Below, piece by piece: positions 27,159 through 35,576 of a DNA stretch of 64,000 nucleotides (position 1 is the first letter of the stretch; every line of letters begins with the position of its first letter). Source of the stretch: CBDCVN01 sp965223585 (lineage in GTDB: Bacteria > Deinococcota > Deinococci > Deinococcales > Trueperaceae). Below the pieces are notes generated by a model. That model saw nothing but the letters and a program-made list of their open reading frames with translations, did no database searches and was not told the DNA's origin. The translations under genes and the position numbers were made by a program. The stretch covers positions 620,001 through 684,000 of the forward strand of contig CBDCWW010000022.1 of assembly GCA_965223585.1 (NCBI GenBank), in the 5' to 3' direction.

Positions 27159-27277
27159 TAGGGCTTACGCAGCTAATGGCAAATAATGCTGTCAGTAACA
27201 ACAAATCATAGTTTTTATCTATAAAATCAAATGTTTTTTTCCTGTCGAGATTATCCATAATTTTTGCGTAAGCCCTA
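27159..27277. mobile_element. 119-bp MITE-like element
   Basis: 13-bp perfect terminal inverted repeats TAGGGCTTACGCA (27159-27171) and TGCGTAAGCCCTA (27265-27277) are flanked by a 5-bp target duplication TCTAA (27154-27158 and 27278-27282). It is non-coding. The inner half of the repeat, TTACGCA, is shared with the 306-bp MITE, hinting at related transposases. Only one copy in the window. Confidence 0.75.
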
Positions 27278-27282
27278 TCTAA

Positions 27283-27738
27283 TTTGCTTATTTTTGGCAT
27301 CATCCCATTTTTCAATCCAGCTTTTGCCTTCCCTTTTCCAGCAGAGGCTGCTAGTGCTGGAGCCCCGCCAGATCATAGTAAAACTGTTAACTCACTCAAT
27401 CATTCTTCGTCCTTTGCCAAATACCACGATACTAACGCCAAGACCGCTATACCTGCATGGGTCACTATGCCAACTAGAGGTATCTTTCTATTTCAGGCAT
27501 TCTCTTCTGTTAGCACACTTCGGAACAGGTTTAAAAAGTATGATAATTACCAACGTGAAAACCGCCTTGACTTTCGTTTTCGGGATTTACAGAATTTAAG
27601 GAGCTTCTCAGACAGGGAATTATTAGATTTTAATTATGGAAAATAATGTGCTTGGGTGGTTTCTAAGAGTATGGGATCACATTTCTAAGTGAGCGTACGG
27701 AACGTGCTTTAGTACTATCTACGTGCCTGTTAGACTTA
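27283..27738. other. spacer with an unsupported plus-strand frame
   Basis: A frame to 27646 ends RFRDLQNLRSFSDRELLDFN, faintly reminiscent of DUF1127-type short proteins. It has no convincing start or ribosome-binding site and is not called as a gene. Nothing else is recognised. Confidence 0.35.
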
Positions 27739-28410
27739 TTAATCCCATCCAATCATCTCAGATGAGGAACTAAAGCGAGTTTCTTTTTCTAATGAATCCA
27801 ACATCCACTTTGCAACATCACCTTTAGAAATTTTTGAGGATACCTTGAAATGGCTAACGATTTTTGCACGATTGCTTGGTTGACCGTCCACTAATCCCAC
27901 TGGTCTAATAGCCAAACTATCAATGTCACTGCTTTGGAGTATCTTCTCCATGTTGTCTAAATCATTATAGGAAAGCTTAATACTACTTGATCGGATTATA
28001 AACTTCATAAATGAACTAACATTCTTCCAACTATCACCTACGCCCGCAGCGCTAATTACAATCAACCGTTGGACACCATGTCTTTTCATTGCTTCTACCG
28101 TTGTTTTTGCAACTACTTCTGTTAAATTACTAGGAGAAACTATTGCAGACCACGGATTTGCTTTACTCTTACGTTTTATACCTAGACAAGATAACACTGC
28201 ATCCTGTCCTTGTATTACCTTTTCAAGTACATTGCTGTCCAGTACATTACCTTCGATAACATTTAGTCCTTCAGCTTTATCAAAACTTGTTTTTGAACGA
28301 ACGAGTATAGTCACACTATACCCACGCTCTTTTGCAATTTTAACAACCCACTGCCCAATACCACCTGATGCACCAAGGATTAACAGATTTTTGTATTTCA
28401 CGTTATTCAT
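27739..28410 (-). CDS. NAD(P)H-binding (NmrA-like) oxidoreductase
   Basis: This 223-residue protein has the Rossmann motif LLILGASGGIGQWVVKIAKE (9-28), AVLSCLGIKRK and LIVISAAGVGDSW, characteristic of the NAD(P)H-binding PF13460 group that includes biliverdin reductase-B-like and YwnB-like proteins. It is related in type to the protein at 14211-14951 but not a close copy. Substrate unknown. It is followed, after ~200 bp, by a TetR gene on the same strand. Confidence 0.85.
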   Translation of the reverse strand: MNNVKYKNLLILGASGGIGQWVVKIAKERGYSVTILVRSKTSFDKAEGLNVIEGNVLDSNVLEKVIQGQDAVLSCLGIKRKSKANPWSAIVSPSNLTEVVAKTTVEAMKRHGVQRLIVISAAGVGDSWKNVSSFMKFIIRSSSIKLSYNDLDNMEKILQSSDIDSLAIRPVGLVDGQPSNRAKIVSHFKVSSKISKGDVAKWMLDSLEKETRFSSSSEMIGWD

Positions 28411-28613
28411 TCGCCTTTCAGTTATTAGGTAGCCCTATACATGTAAAGATCTATATTACAATGGAGTGAAACCTCTAAAGTTTTATGTCTTCATATTTAA
28501 AATTACTCCCAAATTAATGTTAAATATGTCTGAAATACGTTTATAAAAGGGCTCGAGTCCCCTATGACTAACTTGCCCTAAGTCAGAATAGATTTGTATT
28601 ATGAATTGGTTTT

Positions 28614-29174
28614 CTATACCGAAGGTTTGGACATAGTTGCAACTATGTCCTTTAACGCTTGATGCACATGGGCTAAACGTGATTCATCAAGAGATGAAAG
28701 ACCTAAAATAGAATTGAGCCAAAGCCCATTGATTGCGGAAACAACGGCTTCACTCACACCTAGAGGTAGCCCATCTTGAGCCAAAAGCTCATAAAGCTCA
28801 GTATGAGCCTCACGCATTGGCTTAATTAGGTTTGGGTCTTGGGCAAGGGTTGTGAAAACAGCAGAAGAAAAGCTGCATAGTTCATCTGTACAACCTTCGG
28901 AGTCAGTTAGACAATGATCAAGTAAACCTCGAGTCATACGGCCCGGGCCTTCACTCGCACATTCATAAGCATCCCTATAAAATTTCCTCCATTGATCAGC
29001 ACTCCGTTGTACAAGGGCTTCAATAAGCTGATCTTTTGTCCCAAAGTGGTGAAGGAGTCCTCCTTTACTTACACCAGCCTCAGCAGCGACGGCATCAATG
29101 GTTAGTTTTCCGAACCCTTGCCGAATAACTACAGTTTCTGCTGCTTTCAGAAGTTTCTCTTTTTTCTCACTCAT
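28614..29174 (-). CDS. TetR-family repressor
   Basis: Start set at ATG 29174 (MSEKKEKLLKAAETVVIRQG); an in-frame extension to 29231 overlaps the upstream gene and is not homologous. 186 residues. The HTH is FGKLTIDAVAAEAGVSKGGL followed by LHHFGTKDQLIEAL. The C-terminal TetR_C domain is typical. It may control the adjacent oxidoreductase. A matching start context and a strong palindromic operator are found 600 bp further upstream (29785), suggesting its promoter was displaced. Confidence 0.88.
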   Translation of the reverse strand: MSEKKEKLLKAAETVVIRQGFGKLTIDAVAAEAGVSKGGLLHHFGTKDQLIEALVQRSADQWRKFYRDAYECASEGPGRMTRGLLDHCLTDSEGCTDELCSFSSAVFTTLAQDPNLIKPMREAHTELYELLAQDGLPLGVSEAVVSAINGLWLNSILGLSSLDESRLAHVHQALKDIVATMSKPSV

Positions 29175-29205
29175 ATTAATATAATAGGGGCTAGGTAGCT
29201 TGCCA

Positions 29206-29523
29206 TCAAGGCAACTCTTCCCTAATCTCAATAAAAGCGCTTTTTATCTTTGAAGAACGGCTACCCTCACCACAAGAATCATCAGAGTGAGAGTAAAAAG
29301 CTTCTATAACAAATAGCTCGTCCTCTTTCTCTAATACTCGTATTAAATCACCTTCTTTACTACCAAGGCAGCCACTACCTTGGTGTCTTACTATTCTTAA
29401 AGCGTTATTTATTGCGTCTTGAGTAGCTTGATTTAGTGTTTCACCAGTTCCCCTAACCCAATCCCCTGCAGAGGCAGATGTAAACCATAGAAGTGCTAAT
29501 AATAAAATAATCAACTTTTTCAT
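29206..29523 (-). CDS. small exported protein of unknown function
   Basis: This 105-residue protein has a good ribosome-binding site (GGAAAGGAAATTTGA-ATG) and a clear signal peptide (MKKLIILLLALLWFTSASAG). The mature ~85 residues contain two cysteines (GSGCLGS, DDSCGEG) that could form a disulfide. No family is recognised. It lies just upstream of the tetR gene on the same strand. Confidence 0.65.
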   Translation of the reverse strand: MKKLIILLLALLWFTSASAGDWVRGTGETLNQATQDAINNALRIVRHQGSGCLGSKEGDLIRVLEKEDELFVIEAFYSHSDDSCGEGSRSSKIKSAFIEIREELP

Positions 29524-29784
29524 TCAAATTTCCTTTCCAACAACAAAACATAGTTTCTTTATCTTTATGAAAGCTTGTGCTTTCAACTTTTTAGTAGTTT
29601 TACAGTCCCATATATAGACCTTGTATGGAAATTGTTTAGGTTTTATTTAGGTTTCCAATACTAGAAATAATAATAATATTCTGCCTTTCTCTACTAAGCT
29701 GCCAATCAGTAAATAGTTTTCCAGCCTGTAGAAAACTGGGGTTTTTAGAAACTTTTCTTTGTTTCTCACTCATATTGATACCAT

Positions 29785-29798
29785 ACCGTCTAGACGGT
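29785..29798. promoter_or_regulatory. TetR-type operator palindrome, probably orphaned
   Basis: This is a perfect 14-bp palindrome, ACCGTCTAGACGGT, just upstream (minus strand) of a decayed start TATTGATATGAGTGAGAAAC that resembles the start of the TetR gene at 29174 (TATTAATATGAGTGAGAAAA). The downstream frame is not a TetR protein, so operator and regulator gene appear to have been separated by inserted or duplicated DNA. Confidence 0.6.
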
Positions 29799-30048
29799 TT
29801 TTTTGTCAACTCAAGTCTTTAAGGCCCTCAGAATAGGTAAGAACACCAATTTCTCTAGGCATGGCTAGAAAAGTTAAGAAATAGTCAAAACCCCAGTAAA
29901 AATAATCCCTTTTAACCATTGGATAAACCTACTGTAACATCACACTCCAACTAACCCAACCCAAAACCAACCCTAGTTATAACCTTTGCCAGATGTGCAT
30001 TGTTTGGTTTGACTGCTACCTTTTAAACATGAAAGGAGTTAAACACAA
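29799..30048. other. spacer with nothing recognised
   Basis: AT-rich sequence between the orphan operator and a small exported-peptide gene. No gene, repeat or RNA is supported. Confidence 0.4.
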
Positions 30049-30192
30049 ATGAAGCAGCCTTTAATTAAGATCTTTAATGCAATTTGGTTACCTATCTGCA
30101 TGACCATTGTTGGTGTTCAGGAATGGCCTGTTATGAAACCCTCCCTATCTGAGCTGTCTGAAGTTACTAGTTGCAGAAGCTCTAGTTCCTAG
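30049..30192 (+). CDS. 47-residue putative exported peptide
   Basis: ATG is preceded by AAAGGAG (10 nt). The peptide starts MKQPLIKIFNAIWLPICMTI, a weak signal-like hydrophobic stretch, and continues to a Ser-rich C-terminus. The good ribosome-binding site and the similar neighbour at 30262 support it; no family is known. Confidence 0.4.
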   Translation: MKQPLIKIFNAIWLPICMTIVGVQEWPVMKPSLSELSEVTSCRSSSS

Positions 30193-30261
30193 CAAACGGT
30201 ATAAATTTATCTCTCGTGTTGTCAATATACAGCACATCCATTCAGGAAAGGATTAAAAACC

Positions 30262-30420
30262 ATGAAGTTAATCATTAAGTTATTCACTCTACTTTTACCG
30301 CTTTCACTCCCGTTCAATCTTTCATTTTCTCAAGGCGATCAGACGCCTCCTCCGCCTGTTGTTTATGAGGGACTCGAGTTCCCCGAACTTCCTTATGAAT
30401 CATTCTTTGTAATGAACTAA
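30262..30420 (+). CDS. 52-residue putative secreted peptide
   Basis: ATG is preceded by AGGAAAGG. The N-terminus MKLIIKLFTLLLPLSLPFNL followed by SFSQG is a convincing signal peptide. The mature part of about 28 residues is Pro/acidic-rich (QTPPPPVVYEGLEFPELPYE) and contains a CTCGAG codon pair. Unknown function. Confidence 0.5.
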   Translation: MKLIIKLFTLLLPLSLPFNLSFSQGDQTPPPPVVYEGLEFPELPYESFFVMN

Positions 30421-30431
30421 ACCAAGAAACA

Positions 30432-30704
30432 ATGAGTTAACTAGAAACACAAGAATTTTGGCAAAATCATCAGGTTGGCCCAGATTTATTGGCATCGCCC
30501 TTGGAGCAAGATCCTAAAACTAGATTACAGCAAGCTAGGAATGAACGTAAAAGTCGTAACATCACCCTTAATCTTAGTAAAGGGCTCGAGCAACGCCTTC
30601 GAAAACTTGCTGAAATTGAGGGTGTAGGCTATCAAACACTTATTAAGCAGTTCTTACTCGAGCGCACCTATCAAGAAGAAGTAAGAAGGGGAATTGTTCA
30701 GTAG
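30432..30704 (+). pseudogene. CopG-like antitoxin with an early stop codon
   Basis: The frame from ATG 30432 is ATG AGT TAA CTA GAA, then continues ETQEFWQNHQVGPDLLASPL, EQDPKTRLQQARNE and a ribbon-helix-helix region (RNITLNLSKGLEQRLRKLAE, YQTLIKQFLLERTYQEE). Changing TAA to GAA would give MSELETQEFW, a usual start for this family. Translation could restart at TTG 30489 and yield 71 residues with the DNA-binding part. Normally such proteins are antitoxins; no intact toxin gene is adjacent. Confidence 0.65.
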
Positions 30705-30745
30705 ACTCGAGCTTAGGAAAGCCAATCAAGCTACCTATATAGTGA

Positions 30746-30905
30746 ACAGTACCGCACAGTTCAGCCAAAAGTATAGGCCCATATGGAGTTTGGCGAGTTG
30801 CCTTTGCTTTTGATACACAAAGGAAAGCAATATTACTCTTTGTTGGTGATAAATTAGAAATAAGCAAAAAGAAGTTTTACAAAAAACTACTTCAAAATTT
30901 GATTG
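30746..30905 (+). pseudogene. RelE/HigB-like toxin scrap
   Basis: The plus frame includes GPYGVWRVAFAFDTQRKAIL, LFVGDK and KKKFYKKLL. This matches the conserved C-terminal core of PF05973-type toxins (WRVAFAFDPxRxAILLxxGDKxG...FYxxLI). The N-terminal half and start codon are missing. Its usual partner is a PF13744-type HTH antitoxin, which survives alone at 12606-12911. It lies downstream of the CopG-like remnant. Confidence 0.55.
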
Positions 30906-30966
30906 ATTTTTTTATCATAGCCTTTTATTCATTATTCGTCAAGACCATGCAGAAATTATTGATGGA

Positions 30967-31755
30967 CTATGCATTGACTTCTTGCATACGCCGAATCTGG
31001 CTTAGCAGCATCTTTTTAGGAGTTAAGGGCAACGTTGCCATCATTATTCTTTGAGGAAAGGTTAAACCTGATATAACATTGAGTTTACCCGCAAGCATAG
31101 CGTTATAGCCATCTTTAGCAACTGACCTAGCGCTGACCGTTTTGTCAAATAAACTGGTCTTATCCATGCCCGAAGTGCTTGCGAATTCAGTCTCGGTTGC
31201 TCCTGGTAGCAAGGCAGTCACACTAATCTCAGTATTATGCAATTCTTCTGCAACAGCATTGCTAAAAGAAGTCACGTAAGCTTTTGTAGCATAGTAAACA
31301 GCTTGTAAGGGACCCGGCATTAAGCTTGCTGTCGAAGAGACATTAAGGATTTTACCGCTATTTCGTTTGACAAAGTCTGACAAAAGGAGGCGTGTAAGCG
31401 CGGTTAGTGCCACAACATTAAGGTTAATCATGGCAAGGTCTTGCTCCCAACCTCTTTCATGGAACTTACCACGCCCCCCAAAACCTGCGTTATTGATGAG
31501 GTAATCCACAGTGATACCAGCTTGCTTGACTCCTTCGTAGATTTCTGCGGCAGCATCAGGCAAAGTAAGGTCTTTGGCAATTACCATGACGTTTATGCTG
31601 TGTTTATGCTCGAGTTCTGTTTTTAACTCCTCTAGCTTATCTGCACGTCTAGCAACGATGACAAGGTCACCACCTTGCTCAGCGTGAATGTGCGCAAATT
31701 CTTTGCCGATACCGCTGGATGCACCCGTGATTAGGGCTACTTTTTTTGTGCTCAT
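30967..31755 (-). CDS. short-chain dehydrogenase/reductase
   Basis: This 262-residue classical SDR has cofactor motif TGASSGIGKEF (~9-19), NNAG (~90), catalytic Ser in LNVSSTASL and YYATK (~153-157). The C-terminal extension (FPQRIMMATLPLTPKKMLLS) is typical of the DltE/YqjQ-like SDR group. All catalytic residues are present. Substrate not predictable. Confidence 0.9.
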   Translation of the reverse strand: MSTKKVALITGASSGIGKEFAHIHAEQGGDLVIVARRADKLEELKTELEHKHSINVMVIAKDLTLPDAAAEIYEGVKQAGITVDYLINNAGFGGRGKFHERGWEQDLAMINLNVVALTALTRLLLSDFVKRNSGKILNVSSTASLMPGPLQAVYYATKAYVTSFSNAVAEELHNTEISVTALLPGATETEFASTSGMDKTSLFDKTVSARSVAKDGYNAMLAGKLNVISGLTFPQRIMMATLPLTPKKMLLSQIRRMQEVNA

Positions 31756-31901
31756 ATTGCTAAGTTGAAAATTGACGATTAACTAAAACGCCATCTTTCA
31801 TGCTCCTTTCTTGATTTTTAGCGGCTAGACCAACCGCATCTAGAAATAAGATAACACTAAAGGTACAAAATATCGCTAGCATTTAAGTATTTACCAACGC
31901 A

Positions 31902-33101
31902 TCAATGCCCGTGGACATCTCGAGCTTCCAAGACCTGTATCCAAAACACCACTGCATAAATGACAGGAACCAGCATCAAACCTAGGATAATCAGCAAGAC
32001 CGCTAAGGCTGGTAACGTACTCATACCAAGAAAAGCAATCGCTATCGCTGCTAAAAACAACATCATACTAGCACGATTGTAGGCAGCTTTAAGGTCGGGC
32101 AAGATGGTAATCACACGCATTAGTGGCACAAGACTCAGCAAGTAAACAGCAACAGCACCCACCAGTGCCCAGCGGACGATATCCTCGAGTGGTTCACCTG
32201 CATGCTCCACCACATTGAGCACGGACGCACCGACTGCCACAATGCTCATGCTGACAAAAAGGTGCATATACAGCCAGCTTGTACTAGCCACTTGCGTTTC
32301 TAAGGGCTTTCGGTGTGAGACAAAGTCAAAGTATAGCCACCACATAGCAAAGGCAATACACAAGCCCAAGCCCCCCATGATAAAGGCTGCGGTGTTTAGG
32401 TGTTCATGATGGGTTAAACCCGATACTACACCCACAATAATTTCAGCCAAAACTAGGATATTAAAAAGCCCAAAACGCTCAACCAATGCAGGGCTAAAGG
32501 TGATGGGATTTGAGCGCTCTGCTTGGGGTCGCAATCCAAACATGATGAGGGGCTGTAAGAGACTTAGTAACACTGCAGCCCCCCAGATGTAAAAGCGAAA
32601 TGGTGCCTGTACAAAAACCGAGATAAAAAAGAGTGCTGTGGAAATGCTAAAGAAAATCACAAAAGGACGATTCTCAGCATGATGCACGGGGTCGTGGGTG
32701 GCAAGTCGCCACCACAAATAACTGAGAATAAGCTGAAAGAGTCCGTAAAATAGGGCAAAGCCTACCGAACCTTTGCCCATCGCGTTGTGGGCAAAAACTG
32801 CCATGCCCGCCACGGCAAACATTTGAGCAAAAGTAAAAATCCGTGTGCGAATGTCATTGTTGCCGTGGTACTCGTGATAGGAGGTGCCATTGAGCCATGA
32901 CCACCAAACAATAGCAAACAGAAAGATAAACTGTCCAATATGTTTGAGGTCAAGGTGTCCTGCGAGCGCGTGGGCCAATTCTGCCACCAAAACCACATAC
33001 ACAAGGTCATAAAATAGCTCTAAGAAACTAACGGTGCGGTCATCATGTGGTTCACCTGCTTTACGGGCAGGACGCCACCAACTACGAAATTTTAATGCCA
33101 T
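31902..33101 (-). CDS. low temperature requirement protein A (LtrA) family
   Basis: This 399-residue polytopic membrane protein has the N-terminal signature DDRTVSFLELFYDLVYVVLV and later WWSWLNGTSYHEYHGNNDIR and VERFGLFNILVLAEIIVGVV, diagnostic of the LtrA family. About ten to twelve hydrophobic segments. The biochemical role is unknown; the name comes from a Listeria cold-growth mutant. It is followed eight bases away by an AraC-type gene upstream on the same strand, so the two are probably co-transcribed. Confidence 0.92.
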   Translation of the reverse strand: MALKFRSWWRPARKAGEPHDDRTVSFLELFYDLVYVVLVAELAHALAGHLDLKHIGQFIFLFAIVWWSWLNGTSYHEYHGNNDIRTRIFTFAQMFAVAGMAVFAHNAMGKGSVGFALFYGLFQLILSYLWWRLATHDPVHHAENRPFVIFFSISTALFFISVFVQAPFRFYIWGAAVLLSLLQPLIMFGLRPQAERSNPITFSPALVERFGLFNILVLAEIIVGVVSGLTHHEHLNTAAFIMGGLGLCIAFAMWWLYFDFVSHRKPLETQVASTSWLYMHLFVSMSIVAVGASVLNVVEHAGEPLEDIVRWALVGAVAVYLLSLVPLMRVITILPDLKAAYNRASMMLFLAAIAIAFLGMSTLPALAVLLIILGLMLVPVIYAVVFWIQVLEARDVHGH

Positions 33102-33109
33102 ATACTTCC

Positions 33110-34105
33110 TTAATGTTGTAAAGCTACCCGAGCTTGTTCGGGGGTTTTTCCAGTCCAGCTACGAAAGGCACGATAAAAAGAGTTAGAGTCTTCATAACCG
33201 AGCAAAAAAGAAATTTCGATAATTGGCAGCGTGGACTTTGTGAAGTAGTGTTCAGCAAGTGCTTGACGAGTATTGTTGAGCAAAGCCTGAAACGATGTGT
33301 TTTCCTGTTTGAGTCGGCGCTGTAAGGTACGAGTGCTCATCCTCAGCTTATGCGCCACGCTATCACTGCTGGCGGTACCTGCTGGTAATAACTCGAGCAA
33401 AACAGCACGAACCTGCTCAGCCATTGTAGCATCTGCTTTGAGTTCTGATAAACGTTTTTTAAGCTCTGGTTCAAAAAAGTCCCACATGCCTTCATTGCTA
33501 GTAAGAAAAGGACGCTTGGCATCTGTAGCGGAGAAGGAAATAGATGGAGTTGACCCTTGCTCAACCATCACACCCAAATACGCCTGATAGGCAGCAGCAT
33601 TCTTGGGCAATTCTAAAGCTTGAACACGCAAAGGTTTTACTTTTGCTCGAGTAGCAATCCGAGTAAAAGCAACCCAGAAAATGAGTTCTGTCATGGCGAA
33701 CACTGGTGGAGGGATCATAAGCTGAGGCCATAAATAGCGCAAAGTGGTTTCATTTGCCGATTGCGTAACTTCAAGACGTATAGGACCAATCAACTGTTTG
33801 TGCTTAGCAATGCGCTGAGCTGCCATATTTAAATCAGGGCTACAAATCGCTGCAAACAGCAATGGGTCAAAAGCTTCTACTGACAGGGCTTTGCCAATTG
33901 TAATAGGTAAATTAGGGTCGTTAGCTTCTTGCTCGAGTGCTCGCCAAAAATCAAAACATTCCTGCAATGTGAGCACAGCTGATGCTTGTGAAAATAAGTT
34001 TTCTGGTAAACCCGCTCGGCGCAGAACATGGCTTGGTTTAATTCCTATATCAGCAATTAACAACCCCCAACCCGGGTTAACTGCGAATGAGCCAGCAGGA
34101 TTCAT
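33110..34105 (-). CDS. AraC-family regulator with PF12625-type sensor
   Basis: This 331-residue protein has an N-terminal arabinose-binding-like domain (PF12625, NPGWGLLIADIGIKPSHVLR ... QECFDFWRALEQEANDPNLP). The C-terminal HTH_18 (~230-330) includes RMSTRTLQRRLKQENTSFQA and ISFLLGYEDSNSFYRAFRSW, then GKTPEQAR. It probably controls the overlapping cluster of LtrA, aldo/keto reductase and SDR genes, all on the same strand. Confidence 0.92.
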   Translation of the reverse strand: MNPAGSFAVNPGWGLLIADIGIKPSHVLRRAGLPENLFSQASAVLTLQECFDFWRALEQEANDPNLPITIGKALSVEAFDPLLFAAICSPDLNMAAQRIAKHKQLIGPIRLEVTQSANETTLRYLWPQLMIPPPVFAMTELIFWVAFTRIATRAKVKPLRVQALELPKNAAAYQAYLGVMVEQGSTPSISFSATDAKRPFLTSNEGMWDFFEPELKKRLSELKADATMAEQVRAVLLELLPAGTASSDSVAHKLRMSTRTLQRRLKQENTSFQALLNNTRQALAEHYFTKSTLPIIEISFLLGYEDSNSFYRAFRSWTGKTPEQARVALQH

Positions 34106-34117
34106 AAGGCTTGTAAC

Positions 34118-35149
34118 CTAACTATTTTCTGTAAATCTGCTGAATGGATCCTGACCGCGTTGCAGAGGGGGCATCCAATGTGGATACTCAGGGGCAAGTT
34201 GACTGACCTCATCAAGGCGGGCCATTTCTTCTGCCGAAAGCTCGATGTCCACAGATTTCAGGTTATCCACTAATTGAGCTTCTTTGGTGGCACCGATAAT
34301 GACGCTGGTTACACCCTTTTTGTGCAACAGCCAAGCCAGAGCAATTTGTGGCGCTGAGGCACTGTGACTGCTTGCGATTTCCCGGAGCGTATCGACAATT
34401 TCAAAGCCACGCTCTTTGTTCACTGGCGGGAAGTCGAAGCTCTTGCGCCGGCCATCGGCATCCGCTTCTCGGGTGTACTTGCCACTCAGAAAACCACCGG
34501 CCAGCGGGCTCCAGACCAGAATGCCCAAACCCAAATCAAGGGCCGCCGGAACTATTTCTCGCTCCAGCTCCCGTCCTACCAGTGAATAGTAAGCCTGCAC
34601 CGAACAGAACCTTTCGGTACCTAACTGCCGGGCCACACCATCAGCTTTGGCAATTTGCCACGCCGCAAAATTGGACAGGCCGATGTAACGGACTAAACCC
34701 TGTTGAACCAAAGCCTCGAGGGCGCGCATAGTTTCTTCCAATGGGGTGGTCATATCAAAACTGTGAACTTGATATAGGTCAATCCAATCGGTACCGAGCC
34801 GTTTGAGACTAGCCTCAACCTCACGCATAATCGCCAGACGGCTGGTTCCCATTGCATTGGGGAGAGTGCCAAAAGGGAAATAGACCTTGGTGGCAATGAG
34901 CATATCTTTCCGGCGAGAGCCCAGCGCCTTGCCCAGCATCACTTCAGACTCGCCAAAGGCGTAGCCATTGGCGGTATCAAATAGGTTAATGCCTGCTTCA
35001 ATGACCATATCCACCATTTTGGTGGCCAGTTCTTGGCCAGTGCCACCGATCATCTGTGCAAATGGCCCGTCCTTTTCACCAAAGGTCATAGTGCCCAACG
35101 TAAGTTGTGAAACGTAAAGCCCTGTATTTCCTAGCGGTAAGTATTTCAT
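34118..35149 (-). CDS. aldo/keto reductase
   Basis: The start is ATG 35149 (MKYLPLGNTGLYVSQLTLGT), with AAGGAG 9 nt upstream; the in-frame ATG at 35167 lies on that ribosome-binding site. 343 residues. AKR hallmarks: FDTANGYAFGESEVMLGKAL (catalytic Asp/Tyr), ATKV (Lys), LYQVHSFD (His), GLSNFAAWQIAKA and SVIIGATKEAQLVDNL (NADPH site). It reduces carbonyls with NADPH; specific substrate unknown. G+C is higher than in neighbouring genes, which hints at transfer. Confidence 0.93.
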   Translation of the reverse strand: MKYLPLGNTGLYVSQLTLGTMTFGEKDGPFAQMIGGTGQELATKMVDMVIEAGINLFDTANGYAFGESEVMLGKALGSRRKDMLIATKVYFPFGTLPNAMGTSRLAIMREVEASLKRLGTDWIDLYQVHSFDMTTPLEETMRALEALVQQGLVRYIGLSNFAAWQIAKADGVARQLGTERFCSVQAYYSLVGRELEREIVPAALDLGLGILVWSPLAGGFLSGKYTREADADGRRKSFDFPPVNKERGFEIVDTLREIASSHSASAPQIALAWLLHKKGVTSVIIGATKEAQLVDNLKSVDIELSAEEMARLDEVSQLAPEYPHWMPPLQRGQDPFSRFTENS

Positions 35150-35339
35150 AAATTTGTTCTCCTTCATTTTGTTTGATTATTAGATACTAAAGGAATTTCC
35201 TTTTAAGGGATACATGCCTAATAGATTTCTTCTTAGTGCTTTCTGAGCATCATTATAGGCACGATGGTGTCAATAGCTACATCACCAAAAACTCAATTGA
35301 GGAAGTTTGCCTGTATAGCATCCTTTAGCTTCTAACTCA

Positions 35340-35576
35340 CTATTCAGTTCTTAGCTTATGATTTAAATTTTGCTCGAGCAAAGGACCAAAATTGAGGCGC
35401 ACATCGTATTGACTATCACCTTCATAACGAGGAGCATAGGTTTCATAAGCCGACTTTAGTAGGTTATGCTTATCATCGATTCTAACAATATTATAGGCAT
35501 GGCTAACCACATAAAATTCGTTTGCCTTGAGTTGCTTCATTGCTATATCAATGAATTGGTCAGTAGGCATACCTGC
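35340..35576 (-). pseudogene. SDR C-terminal extension cut off by an in-frame stop
   Basis: After the stop of the SDR gene (TAA at 35577-35579) the same frame continues AGMPTDQFIDIAMKQLKANE, FYVVSHAYNIVRIDDKHNLL and YAPRYEGDSQYDVRLNFGPL to 35340. This resembles the tail of some SDR proteins. If the TAA were TAT or TAC the product would read DPPAGYAGMPTDQF without a gap. It is either a nonsense mutation removing a 78-residue tail, or the tail of a second SDR brought in by recombination. Confidence 0.55.

Noticed and set aside
27284..27646. Plus-strand frame ending LRSFSDRELLDFN, possible DUF1127-like
   Set aside because: TTG start without ribosome-binding site, first half is compositionally odd, and similarity is too weak to call.
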